Shown here piece after piece: positions 11,404-21,588 of a DNA stretch of 64,000 nucleotides. The notes beneath the pieces are model-generated. The model was not told where the DNA came from. It saw only the letters and a program-made list of their open reading frames with translations, and searched no databases. Made by a program: the position numbers and the translations under genes. This DNA comes from Branchiostoma floridae (Eukaryota > Chordata > Leptocardii > Amphioxiformes > Branchiostomatidae): assembly GCF_000003815.2 (NCBI RefSeq), contig NC_049987.1, forward strand, positions 21,710,187 to 21,774,186, written 5' to 3'. Positions within the stretch are counted from its first letter, which is position 1, and each line of letters opens with the position of its first letter.

Positions 11404-14400
11404 ATGCATGCGTGTAAACTTTGTGGAAGGATGTTCCGTGTAGTTCTTAGGTCCAACAGAGCTTTGCTGTCACGTTTCAATGGCGTATTGGATTCGACAG
11501 GGAGAAACACTTCGGTCAGGTAAAGGCGCCCCTCCCCTTTTTTATTTTCCCAAAGATACTAAAACTTAGCAATTTAACCTCCTTGAACTTAGTAAAAGCT
11601 GTGCCAAATTTATGCGGTTTTTATCAAGAGACCTTGGTTGTGTGTATATACGTATACAGATAGATTAAGCTTGGGTTTGATAAGTACAAGATTAGTTTCT
11701 AGAAAAAAACAAAACATGCATCATATTTGATAGCTAACTGAATGTTTGTAAATTTTATTTGTAACCAAATACAACTTGGTTCAAGCAAGGGGCCGCTAGC
11801 AAAGATGTTACTAGTAACTCCTTTGGTTTAAGGGGGACTTAAAGTAAAGACGTAAAGTAAAACCTAATACACCTTCAAAGCAAAACTGGAAAAATACATG
11901 GAAAATCACCTAGTCAGTAGTGTGAAGAGCACATGACCCCAGGCCCTGCCTGACGTCATAAATATCATGACGCCTGCTACAACAACTACAGTACAGGGCA
12001 CGGGATAACCCCCCCCCCAAAAATGGAATTATACTGTTCCTACCTGGCCACAGGCACTATTTAACTCACATTTTCTTTATTGTAGGTCCTGCAGCAGTAC
12101 AGCATATCCCAGCAGTGACTCTGTGAATGAGTCAGGCACAAAGCAGAAGAAAACCAGCATCAACCCTGAGGAGGTGAAGAAGTTTAACGCCCTGGCCAGC
12201 AAGTGGTGGGACACCAAGGTGAGCAGTGTGGAAGCCTGGTTGCCAGACATCCTGTAATGGAAAGTGTTGATGGAACAGTGGAGCTTGGCGAACTTGTACA
12301 TTGTCTCGAACGGAGTTCTAGAATGAACAGAACCTTACTGAGAATAAACAAGAGTTTTGGTTTCATCGTCTTAAGACGCAGTCGTGTTTCCTTGCTCTCC
12401 CATCTGTTCCTCTATGTATAACAATCGTATTCTCCAAGCAGAGGTTGGAGACTCACTCCCCGTAAAAATCCCAGCCACTACTAATCTCCATGACCCAATA
12501 TCTGCTTGGGGAATAAGACATCCAAAGGCAAACAGGCAAACATGGAGAATGCTGTCACCTCTGGGAGCAGGGCATGCGTTGCTCCCCCCGACAATGTGCT
12601 TTGCACTGTCTGGTACTTAGTGTTTGACATCCATACTAGTATCTGGTAGTGTGTGTGTAATTGAGTGCTCTAAAACTCTGCTGTAGCTGGAAAAGGTGNN
12701 NNNNNNNNNNNNNNNNNNNNNNNNNNNNNNNNNNNNNNNNNNNNNNNNNNNNNNNNNNNNNNNNNNNNNNNNNNNNNNNNNNNNNNNNNNNNNNNNNNGT
12801 CTTTCTTCTTCATTTCACAGCATTTTGAATGATCATAGACACTGCATATACTTTAACAGTTTTTTTTTTTAGGACCATTGGAAGAATAGCTTGTCATCAG
12901 GTTATATCTGGAATTCTGGATACATTTACTTTCCCTTTTCCATCTCCCAAAAAATCTCCCAGGGTGAACTGAAAGGACTACACTCCATGAACAGACTGAG
13001 AGTCCCCATGATCAGAGACACGCTGGTGAAACATCACAGTATCAGCAAGAAGAGCCGGCCGCTGGAGGGACTGAGGATCCTGGACGTGGGATGTGGGGGA
13101 GGGATTCTGTCTGTGGTAAGGTATACACATGCTGTAGTCCTGTAGATATACAAGTGTAATGGAAGAAATACAAATTTACTATATATCAGCGTCCTAAGTA
13201 TCCAAGTATCTATTCTTGCCTTAGACTGTCTATCTGTTTATTAGTAGCCAGTGTAACTACCCTTTGGCACATCACACCAGCTTTAAATCTTACTAGTCTT
13301 ATGCAGGAGAAGCGTACTGCATGCAGACTTGGCAACTTTCTTTCCCTTTTCTTTGGCAGATTTCCAATTACAGTATTTGTCTTGCATTATTTATGAGTCA
13401 AACCAATCCACCTAAATAGCCCTTGCAGGAGACCTAAGTCACAAACTTTGCTTCAAAATTATTTCAAAGTTATGATGACTAAGCAGATGTGATATTTTGC
13501 ATACCACAGCCCCTGGCTAAGCTTGGTGCGCAGGTGACTGGTCTGGATGCCTCAGAGGAAGCTGTGAAGGCTGCCACCGCACACATGGCTCGCGACCCTT
13601 CCCTGAAGGACACACTGACCTTCACCCACGGAACAGTGGAGGACTTGGTTGCATCGGAGGTCAGGGATTACTACGATGCCCTGGTGGCCTCAGAGGTCAT
13701 AGAACATGTAGACGCTCTGGACGACTTTGTAGGCTCAAGCTGTGACCTTGTCAAGGTGTGTATTATGGAACAACTTCCCTATTTTCCCCAACTGCTGCAT
13801 CTTTCTAAACCAAAATCTGAGGATCAATAGGAGTTCCATTTTCCTAAGACACTAGCCCCAACCTCCAGCACTAAATGAAATTCATACAGAAATGTTTTGT
13901 GGAGAATTAGTACTCTGGTCTCAGTGTCCTTCTCTGTAATTTTCCATAGTTTTTCTGCCCTCCAGAACTAGCGTTTGACTAGTTGGGCAGCCTTGACTGT
14001 TAGTGAATGTTATGATTGATGCTGCCAAACTAAAAAAACGTTGATGAAGGTTGGACATAGATACCCCAAATAGCAATTACTCAAGCAACTTGATATGATT
14101 TTGGAAACGGTTATACGTTTCACACAACATTCATTATCTTTTGTCAGTGACACAATGAGAGAAAATGTTTGATATTTTTCAGCCCGGTGGCTCCCTTTTC
14201 TTCACCACTATCAATCGCACCACCCAGTCGTACTACCTGGCAGTGATAGCAGCAGAGTACATTGTGGGCGTGGTACCCAGAGGAACTCACAACTGGAACA
14301 AGTTCGTCAAACCAGAGGAGCTGAAAGATGAGCTGAAAGCAAGTAAGTTTTTTTCATCTTTGTGTGATTCTAAAGGCCATGTTGATTTGATCATATGGAT

Positions 14401-14894
14401 GACATCCTGTTGAAACTACAAGCATGCGAATGAAAAAAGTTTGGCAAAAAAGTTGCCTTCATTATGAAAAATCTCAGTTGTCAGGAAGGTTGAAGTATGG
14501 TAATTGGTATACCAAATAATAGACTCTATTATAGAGTCTTCATATTGTTCCTTCGTGTCTTTTTTTTTTTTACCTTGGAATCAACTATGTCTCAAAACAT
14601 TTTACTATTAACTACCACCTTCGCATCTGGATGTCTGTAACAGTAAAAAGATTTCACATTTATGTTGAAAATTGCTCCCAATAGTCAGTGTATGCATTTC
14701 TAAACTCACAGTTCTTGACGAAACAAAAAGATTTTATGCTGACCTAGGCAACTTGTATTTCCATTGTTTCAGATAATTGTCACCCCCGTCTGATCCATGG
14801 TATGTTCTACAACCCCTTCCTGAATCGCTGGAATTGGACAGGGTCCACAGAGATGAACTATGCCCTCCATGCCATCAAGGAGCCAGAACTTTAA
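11404..14894 (+). CDS. COQ3: Ubiquinone biosynthesis O-methyltransferase, mitochondrial
   Basis: Six exons: 11404-11519, 12086-12218, 12963-13115, 13510-13755, 14183-14342 and 14773-14894. All have GT/AG borders and consistent phases, coding 309 aa. The Arg-rich, acid-poor N-terminus (MFRVVLRSNRALLSRF) suits a mitochondrial presequence. The family block NPEEVKKFNALASKWWD leads into GLHSMNRLRVPMIRD. The SAM-binding motif ILDVGCGGG starts near residue 122, followed by VTGLDAS and VASEVIEHV. The C-terminal part has PGGSLFFTTINRT and ends ALHAIKEPEL. COQ3 catalyses both O-methylation steps of ubiquinone synthesis with S-adenosylmethionine, in the matrix-side CoQ complex. The 100-N gap (12699-12798) is in intron 2. 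A polyadenylation signal AATAAA is at 15259-15264. Confidence 0.95.
12435..12515. mobile_element. Short MITE-like element
   Basis: Bounded by ctccaagcagaggttgg on the left and atctgcttgggga on the right, which are inverted relative to each other. A related, more diverged copy is at about 15316-15392 (ccggtaaaaatccagac... cctctgcgtagag). The function is unknown; it lies in COQ3 intron 2. Confidence 0.5.
12699..12798. other. Assembly gap (100 N)
   Basis: Exactly 100 N, probably a placeholder of unknown true size. It falls in COQ3 intron 2 and does not break the coding sequence. Confidence 0.99.
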
Positions 14895-15837
14895 GAACAA
14901 AATATAATAGAAGAAGAGACTTGGGCATTGCCAGAGAAATACTGATTGATGAAGGCAATGTATGGTACATTTGTAAGGCTTGACCCTAACGCAGTGCAAG
15001 GGCTTGCTATCACAGGTGGCCAAGGACCACTTGGTGTAACAAATGACTTGCTTTAACACACCCACCAGCTCTGTACTTCCAACCTTCATACAGAAGGGAT
15101 TGTACTGGAGGTGAATATTAGAGGTAAATGTGATAAACAGAGCAGAAGGCAGTCTACATGTGGTAATACAGTATTAAGTTATCCAGAAGTGGTGCAAGTT
15201 AAGAAATTGCAATGTGTATGTCAACTTTGTTGGTGCTCGCTTGCTGAGACGCACAAGAAATAAAATGTGTGGAAAAATTGCTTCTCAGTGTGTTTTACTA
15301 CCACCTGTGACAGGAAAGGGTGGGGACCTGAGAGGAGCGAGCCGGTAAAAATCCAGACTACCACTATATCTCCGTGACTCAACCTCTGCGTAGAGAATAG
15401 GTCAATTTTACATTTTTTTTATTAAGGTAGGATTTTAAAATTCTAGTGGGAGATTTCCAAACAGATTTCTTTGGAAATTGTATCGAAATGGACCTATGTT
15501 TTGAGTATCACCCATTCTCAAGTTTACACAAACAAAAATCCATGTACAGGCTAAAACAAGAACAATCAGACCAATGTTTCTTGTCAAAATGGTTTATCAA
15601 CATTCAGAAAGTAACTCTTGGTATATGTACCCGTCAAAATTATAAACATCTACAAAGTTTCTACACCAGTAAGTCAATATTCAATCTCATCTCTGGAAGA
15701 TCTGTCCTTTCAAAAATTGTTTTCAGACATCTAAATAAGCAAGAAGTCTCCCTAACATCTCCAATAACCTTGATGTAAAATTGCTTATAAATACTGTATC
15801 AAAAGCCACAGTCAACCTCCCCACCAGACTCCACTTT

Positions 15838-15936
15838 AGCCTGAGTATCATCCTCCGTAGTGACCGCTGGCTCACGACTTTCGCGAGCCAGCGGTTACAA
15901 CGGAGGATGGTTACTACGGAGGATGATACTCAGGCT
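15838..15936. repeat. Compound hairpin, foldback element
   Basis: The outer arms agcctgagtatcatcctccg and cggaggatgatactcaggct pair. The inner arms tgaccgctggctc and gagccagcggtta pair inside them. About 99 bp in all, typical of a minimal foldback MITE. Confidence 0.85.
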
Positions 15937-17100
15937 AACTCCACTTGTCTTGCTTTGTATAATACATATTTGTGTAAAACATGTAATTGACTATTGGTGC
16001 TGTTTTGTGTTGAAGTCTAACAAAATATGTTCCACCATTTTTCAGTCATCTCAATCGCTTATTAAGTAAGTGACTAATTTGCAAGCTACAAATATATATG
16101 ACAAGTTGCAGAATAACAACCCTTCTACCAGACAGCAAACTGCAAGATCTCTTACCTCATCATGCTCCTATTTGGTACTGAAGCACAAGTTCAATACCTT
16201 ACATCATAGATAAGCCAGCTATAACAGCACAAAAGCATACAAGCATCTGGTGGGGCCGTGTTTCTTAACTTTGCATTGCAATTGCAATATGATACTCCTT
16301 CAGATAAGCACATCATATACACAACAAAAAGTCTGGGAAAGTCTGCTTACTAATTCCCAGAACACGAAAGTCTGCTCACTAATTCCCAGAGCACATATCT
16401 CAACAAGCTGTACAGTAGTCTATAGATAGATACATCAGTTGTGTACTGGATATATTGATAGCCAGCAAAGCATAATCTATTATGCTGTACCATAGTAAGA
16501 GCTGAGTTCAACTTATCCATTGCACTTTAATTAAAGTTTAAATAAATCAACATATAAATGCTTGGCAATAACTCCCTAAGACTTTTTATCTTGCTCTTGC
16601 TTTAGCAAGAGCAGTAATTAATAAAGTTTATATCTACAGGCCGCATACAAAATCATTTTATGAAAGTTTTTTAAATGGTCATTCAATCTCATAAATTACG
16701 TGTTGTCTGTCCACTTGTAGCAGACACTTCTTTCAAGGAACAATTCACACTGACAAGCCAATGGGAGCTTGTAATTTTCTACATATCCCCACAATGCTTC
16801 TTCAATATTCTTTAAAACCTCAAGTCTTCAATAAGATGCCTGCCTTTCTCTATTTTGTACATACATCCTTCAGATGATTTTCCTTTCATTTCATCAAAGC
16901 ACCCAGGGAAATATTTCACTTGAATAGGCAAAAGAACACAATCCATGCATGAACATTAGACAAAGTTTCCATCTCTTCACCGGCCCACCCTCAATAGAGA
17001 TGGGGACGACATAGACTTTCTGATACTTATGAGTCCTAAGGAGGGGGTCATAAGTTATGACATCCCCTGCATAAGTGGTGTGTTTCTGACGTCACTGCTG

Positions 17101-17205
17101 TGAGCAAGGTCGACGGAGATTGACCAAAAATTTAGAGTGGTAAGTTCCCATAGTTTAATTCAGTGTTGGAAGTAAAGTGTTAGCATTTTTCTATAATTTC
17201 CACCT
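17101..17205 (+). repeat. Dispersed repeat, copy 1
   Basis: The segment gtgagcaaggtcgacggag...gtaagt-ccc-atag...ttcagtgttgga-gtaaa-tg-tagcattttttctataatt also occurs at 53948-54042. Here it lies just past the TMEM192 stop; there it abuts a splice acceptor of the esterase gene. Confidence 0.75.
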
Positions 17206-17243
17206 CTTCCTTGCTGTAATTGTCAGGAGTTTGTTGCTATGCG

Positions 17244-18754
17244 CTACTGAACCTTCCCCAGACTGGAGAGTCTGGAGTTGCTCTGTGTCTGGTCCTGAGT
17301 CAGGTGTAGGATGCGCCTGCCCAGGTGTGCATTGTGCTGCTGCAGGTACCGGATCATGTCTGCCTGCTTCTCTAGCACCTGGGAGGGGACAAACACTTAT
17401 CAGAAATTTTAATTCAAAATACATATAGAGCGAACTAATACGCAACAGATATTACAGGTGGGGAGTTTTGCTCAGGTCAGGTGCAGGTCTGGACCTGTAC
17501 CTAAACCTCTGTACAGGTACTACAGGTGCTTGTACTTGTACCGGTAGCTGATGTTATGTTTAAGTAGCCCTAATAATACATCTTCGGTTGTATATGGCCT
17601 CCGTCCTCAGTTGGTTTGCATAACAATGTTAAGAAGTGTTTTGTTCATGTCTGGGAGCATTCACCTTTGACCTCAGCATGTGCAGTTGTATCTGTGAAAG
17701 GGCTTACTAAATGACAACAAACCTCGTCCAGGTAGTCCCCATCCCTGAAGCCGACCTCTGTGGAGGTGACGTGGGACTGCAGGAAGCCCAGCTCGTCCTG
17801 CTGCACGTCAGGCGAGGCGCGACTTCTGTTGAAGCGGACAGTTCGCACCAGGTACAGGATCAGGCAGGGTAGGGTCACCACAAGCTCCAGGGCAGCCAGG
17901 ACTGTGTACATGATGACAGAAACAGGTTACAGATTTAACGTTAGAAATACATGTACTTCTGTTGAACCGGACGGTTCGCACCAGGTACAGAATGAGACAG
18001 GGTAAGGTGACCACTAGCTCCAGGGCTGCCAGAACTGTATGGTGCATCCAGTCTTGTTATCAGTGAGCGAAAGGGTATGTCACATGACAGTTAGCTACAT
18101 GTATAACATATATCGGTAGATAATTGATCAAACTTGTTTAGGTACAGGTGCAGGTCTGGACCTGTACCTTGACAACTGTAAACGTAACTGAAATTTGTTC
18201 AGGCACACATGTACAGCTCTACAACCAGGTAAAGTAGTCTATGCGAATGTTAGCTACAGTTCAGACAGACCTTGTATGTAATGATCCGGCTGTAAAGCGG
18301 CGTCCTTCCCGTCCTTGTGCCGCAGGTCGGCCAGGAGCTGGAGCAGCGCCAGTAGTAAGGACGACCCGGCGGAGATCACGATGAAGGGCAGCCGACGGAT
18401 GTCCTTCGTCTGCCGATAAAACTCCAGGTAACCGTTACGGCGAGAAACAAAGTGCTGGTACCGCATGTAGCGTTCTAGCAGAAACGTCAGGAACCAGAGT
18501 CCAGTCTGACAGTACACTAGGACGGATATTGAAATGTCTAACTCGGGCAGAACGAAACAAGCGACGGCGAACGCGACCACCAAGACGGCCTGGGTTACCC
18601 CCGCCCACACCGTACAGATGGGGTGAAATTCCGGGTCACTTTCCGCGGATAAAGTCTGGTCTACAAGCAACTCCTCATCCTTTGAAGTCAAGCTCGCTTC
18701 TTGGTCGAAGAAATAGGCGCCTTGCCGGGAGCCTTCGCTCCCTAAACTCACCAT
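17244..18754 (-). CDS. TMEM192: Transmembrane protein 192 homologue
   Basis: Three minus-strand exons: 18754-18271, 17901-17723 and 17378-17244, with matching phases and 265 aa. The first in-frame ATG is 18754; the frame stays open upstream but without another ATG. Hydrophobic segments are near residues 50-70, 76-94, 123-145 and 162-184. The acidic N-terminus contains KDEELL, suited to lysosomal sorting. Shared with vertebrate TMEM192 are the FHP motif before TM1, the LLERYMRYQH and RGY-like RRNGYLEFYRQT blocks, FNRSRASPDV, TEVGFRDGDYLDEVLEKQAD and IRYLQQHNAHLGRRIL, a short C-terminal coiled coil. TMEM192 is a lysosomal/late endosomal membrane protein that dimerises; its biochemical role is unsettled. 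A partial second copy of exon 2 lies in intron 1. Confidence 0.9.
17956..18034 (-). other. Extra copy of first 79 nt of TMEM192 exon 2
   Basis: This copy aligns without indels to exon 2 positions 17823-17901. It has an intact CAG acceptor and encodes the same VLAALELVVTLPCLILYLVR and TVRFNR. Ten bases differ and every difference is silent (GTC/GTT, GCT/GCA, CTT/CTA, GTG/GTC, CTA/TTA, TGC/TGT, CTG/CTC, ATC/ATT, ACT/ACC, CGC/CGG). It is followed by a GTACAT that could serve as a weak donor; inclusion in tandem with exon 2 would preserve frame. Flanking intron differs from that of the real exon. It could be an alternative exon or a collapsed second haplotype. Confidence 0.85.
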
Positions 18755-19139
18755 AACTTCAGAGTTTACGAGTACGAGTATCACGAGACAACAACTCGAA
18801 TGTCACTTCCTCGTTTTCCGTTTTCTGTTCACCTCCACTTCCGGTCTGACTAGTGTACTTTCCAAAGGGGTCCAATCTCCGGAAAACTTCATCGTACGTA
18901 ATATTTTTAAGTATATAAAGTACCCCGGATGTTGCCAGTTTCGGACGGTAAAACCGACGCTCCAACAATGTTGTAACTTTTTCTTACCTAGAGGTCACCC
19001 TGGGCCCTAATTTTTGCTCCAGTTATTCCTAACGTTACAGTGTACCCACTGATAACTTTTGATAACCTCTGTAATATCCTAGAGGTTACATTTTTTAGAA
19101 ATCTCTACTTCGAACTTGACGGAAGACCAAACGGCCAAC

Positions 19140-21584
19140 ATGGCGTCCAAGATGGCGGCCACGGCGTCCCCTGACAACGGACCTACAATCCGACAGCTGC
19201 TCCACCTGACGGAATCTGCTTCAAACGACGAAGTACACGAAGCATACAGTATCTTCGTTCAAGAGTTCACCAAGGAACAGGAGTACGTAAAGAAACTGAG
19301 ACCCGCAGAAAAGAAAACCTATCGTCACAAGATCAGTGGAAAGTACTTTTCGGAGGTAAGCGCTGCCTTTTTGTCTTCAATGGACACTCGGAACAAGATC
19401 TCCACCGGCGAAGTAGGGAACCACAGAGTCACCCACAATTCCTGTTCCATAACTATTGATATCCCAAGCAACACCTTGACCTCATGGAAAACAGTATGTG
19501 CATCATATTACGGTGTACAAGGAAAAGATCGGGTCACAGCGAAAGGTACCAAGCTTAGCACTCAGTTTAGCACCACGTTCAAAGACTCTGCTCAGCAGCC
19601 CGAGAGAGAACTCGGCTCAATTCACATCACAGTGTACAACACGCATAGACTGTTGATACAAGGTACCTGCTACGCTTTATGGCTATGCTCACATTATGAC
19701 ACCCTGCAAGCCATGGTGCTGGCAGACGCAGCTGAGCGACACCCCAGCGAGCCCGACTACGGTGGAACAGAACAAGCCACGAAATGCGCCGTCTGTGACA
19801 AACACGAAATACACGGCGACGTGTTCGTCTGCTGTGACGATTGTGGTAGCTGGACACACTTTGACTGCACAGGCTTGAGTGAGGAAACCAAATCCCTCCT
19901 CAAAAACACAAACAAGAAGTACCACTGTATAAACTGTCACATTCCACAGGACGCCATTCCCCCAACAGAACAAAGCGAAGCTGACCAACGCCATTTCGCA
20001 CCTCCGCCACGCTGCACCCAGGCAGGCAAAAATGCAAAACAAAGCAACTCAACAATGAAAGACCCAAACCATCAAGACAACGAGAAAACTGAAACACTCC
20101 AAACAGCCATAATGGACCTAGAAGCAAGCCTCGCGCAAATGAAACTTCAGTCAAACACCTTCGAATGTAATGTATCAAACCAGCTGGACACGATTTTCAA
20201 GCGACTAGACTCGTCTTCCCCCCCAGTCAAGCAGGAGGCAGAACTCAAGAAACTGAAAGAGGATAACAAAAAACTACAAGAAGAAAACAAAAAACTCTGT
20301 AACCGAGTCAAACACCTGGAGAGCCTTGTGACATCCCTACAAACCGAGACAACAAGCATCCAAGGTGACATGAGTGAAGTGAAAGTCTGCCACAGCACCC
20401 TGAAAGTGAAAGTCGCTAACATAAAGGAAGCTTTACTTGATCAGGCTGTGGCCAAGAACAACAAGCAACCCGAACAAAACCTCATTCTGGACTACGCTGT
20501 CAACACTTCTAACCGTTTTGATGCTCTGCAAGTTGATGACGACCCGGAACCGAACCCAAAAGAACTGATCAGATCTATAACAAACAGAGCACCCTCCGCC
20601 AAACCCCGTTCACAGAACTCCAGACCAAAGTCAAAGCGTGTAATATTAATCGGTGACTCCAACGCCCAGAAACTAAAACCCAGTCTCCTCAGTCCAACCG
20701 TAGACTTCCCAAAACCAATCTGGGCACCGACGCTCCCAGACACACTAACGGTTCTGGAGAAACTGTCCGAGGAACAGCCTGCTCCAAACACCGTGATATT
20801 CCACGTTGGTACGAACGATGTCGTTTCCAAGTCCAAGGACACTGTGATTAACGACTTTGACACAGCGATAAGCACAACACAGTCGCTGTTCCCAAACGCT
20901 GACGTGGTTATATCGGCAGTCCCACCGAGGAGAGCTACACTCCAGCACCCTAACGTGAAGGACGACATCACCGCTGTGAACCTACACCTAAGGAACATGT
21001 GCGAAACAAACAACGCGATGACTTTCGTGAGCCATTCCCAACTTTGGAAAGGCCGTGATTGCAACGAGAAGTTGTTTGTACGGGACGGTTATCATCTTAG
21101 CGATGATGGCGTCAGGGTCCTAGGATATAACCTAAAGAAACAGGCCACAGGGCCCCTAGGTCTTGTCCCTAGAAATCAGTCCCAACAGCGTCGTAACGAA
21201 AACCGTGATCGCACCTCGTATAACAAGAATAACCATCAAGACTCCCGCGGACGCCAGGCATCATATGACCCAACCACTGAACAAGGGTACAACAAGACCA
21301 ACCACCGAGCGTCTCGTACACGGCCAAACCAGCGCCCACCAACTCCAAGCGGACCGAGACAACCCGGCACGGGACCAAGCCCGTTCATCAGTGGACCGAG
21401 ACAGCCCGACATGGGTCCCTTCTACCCTATCTCTAATGATTGGCCATCTGTAACCGAGGCCTACGGGGACTCGCTTATGTACAGAATGCCCCCGATGTGG
21501 ACTGGACCACCACTTTATCCACCCTTCAACAACGGGTGGTTTGGAGCCTTCCCAGGACCCAGCGGAAGACCTCGCGGATCATGA
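19140..21584 (+). CDS. LINE ORF1: PHD finger, coiled coil, SGNH esterase
   Basis: 814 aa from the first ATG; the open frame runs 24 nt further up only through a TTG. In order: an N-terminal domain ending in HRLLIQGTCYALW; a Cys-rich PHD finger at about 216-266 (CAVCDKHE, CCDDCGSWTHFDC, CINC); a long helical stretch rich in K/E/L (KKLKEDNKKLQEENKKL), likely a coiled coil for multimerisation; an SGNH/GDSL hydrolase-like domain with GDSN (Ser about 507), VGTND (about 556-560) and RDGYHLSDDG (His about 652); then a Pro/Arg/Gln-rich tail. In CR1-type elements such proteins bind RNA and form the RNP; the esterase role is not settled. A CAAGATGGCGGC motif spans the second in-frame ATG. Confidence 0.9.
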   Translation: MASKMAATASPDNGPTIRQLLHLTESASNDEVHEAYSIFVQEFTKEQEYVKKLRPAEKKTYRHKISGKYFSEVSAAFLSSMDTRNKISTGEVGNHRVTHNSCSITIDIPSNTLTSWKTVCASYYGVQGKDRVTAKGTKLSTQFSTTFKDSAQQPERELGSIHITVYNTHRLLIQGTCYALWLCSHYDTLQAMVLADAAERHPSEPDYGGTEQATKCAVCDKHEIHGDVFVCCDDCGSWTHFDCTGLSEETKSLLKNTNKKYHCINCHIPQDAIPPTEQSEADQRHFAPPPRCTQAGKNAKQSNSTMKDPNHQDNEKTETLQTAIMDLEASLAQMKLQSNTFECNVSNQLDTIFKRLDSSSPPVKQEAELKKLKEDNKKLQEENKKLCNRVKHLESLVTSLQTETTSIQGDMSEVKVCHSTLKVKVANIKEALLDQAVAKNNKQPEQNLILDYAVNTSNRFDALQVDDDPEPNPKELIRSITNRAPSAKPRSQNSRPKSKRVILIGDSNAQKLKPSLLSPTVDFPKPIWAPTLPDTLTVLEKLSEEQPAPNTVIFHVGTNDVVSKSKDTVINDFDTAISTTQSLFPNADVVISAVPPRRATLQHPNVKDDITAVNLHLRNMCETNNAMTFVSHSQLWKGRDCNEKLFVRDGYHLSDDGVRVLGYNLKKQATGPLGLVPRNQSQQRRNENRDRTSYNKNNHQDSRGRQASYDPTTEQGYNKTNHRASRTRPNQRPPTPSGPRQPGTGPSPFISGPRQPDMGPFYPISNDWPSVTEAYGDSLMYRMPPMWTGPPLYPPFNNGWFGAFPGPSGRPRGS
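19148..19159 (+). promoter_or_regulatory. YY1/TISU-type motif at ORF1 start
   Basis: CAAGATGGCGGC is a perfect match to the TISU consensus (SAASATGGCGGC), which overlaps the YY1 site. Its ATG (19152) is in frame with the first ORF1 ATG at 19140. TISU elements direct both transcription and initiation on very short 5' UTRs. Confidence 0.55.
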
Positions 21585-21588
21585 AGTG

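Larger units (their letters stand above)
14895..17243. other. Intergenic region between COQ3 and TMEM192 3' ends
   Basis: The two genes converge on this interval. It holds the COQ3 3' UTR (AATAAA at 15259), the MITE-like copy near 15316-15392, the hairpin at 15838-15936, a 33-bp direct duplication near 16330-16395 (gaaagtctgc-act-aattcccaga), a small palindrome at about 16590-16615 (cttgctcttgctttagcaag) and a dispersed repeat at 17101-17205. I see no gene. Confidence 0.6.

Noticed and set aside
15446-15778. 110-aa plus-strand frame downstream of COQ3
   Set aside because: No similarity, no splice context, and AT-rich composition like the surrounding intergenic DNA.
18755-18784. Ten-residue N-terminal extension of TMEM192
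   Set aside because: It would start at GTG; the first ATG is 18754.
18759-18968. Minus-strand 69-aa frame overlapping the TMEM192 start
   Set aside because: Different frame, no similarity I recognise; more likely 5' UTR. An upstream ORF effect is possible but unsupported.
19116-19139. Eight-residue extension of LINE ORF1
   Set aside because: It starts at TTG; the ATG at 19140 with the TISU-type context is far more likely.
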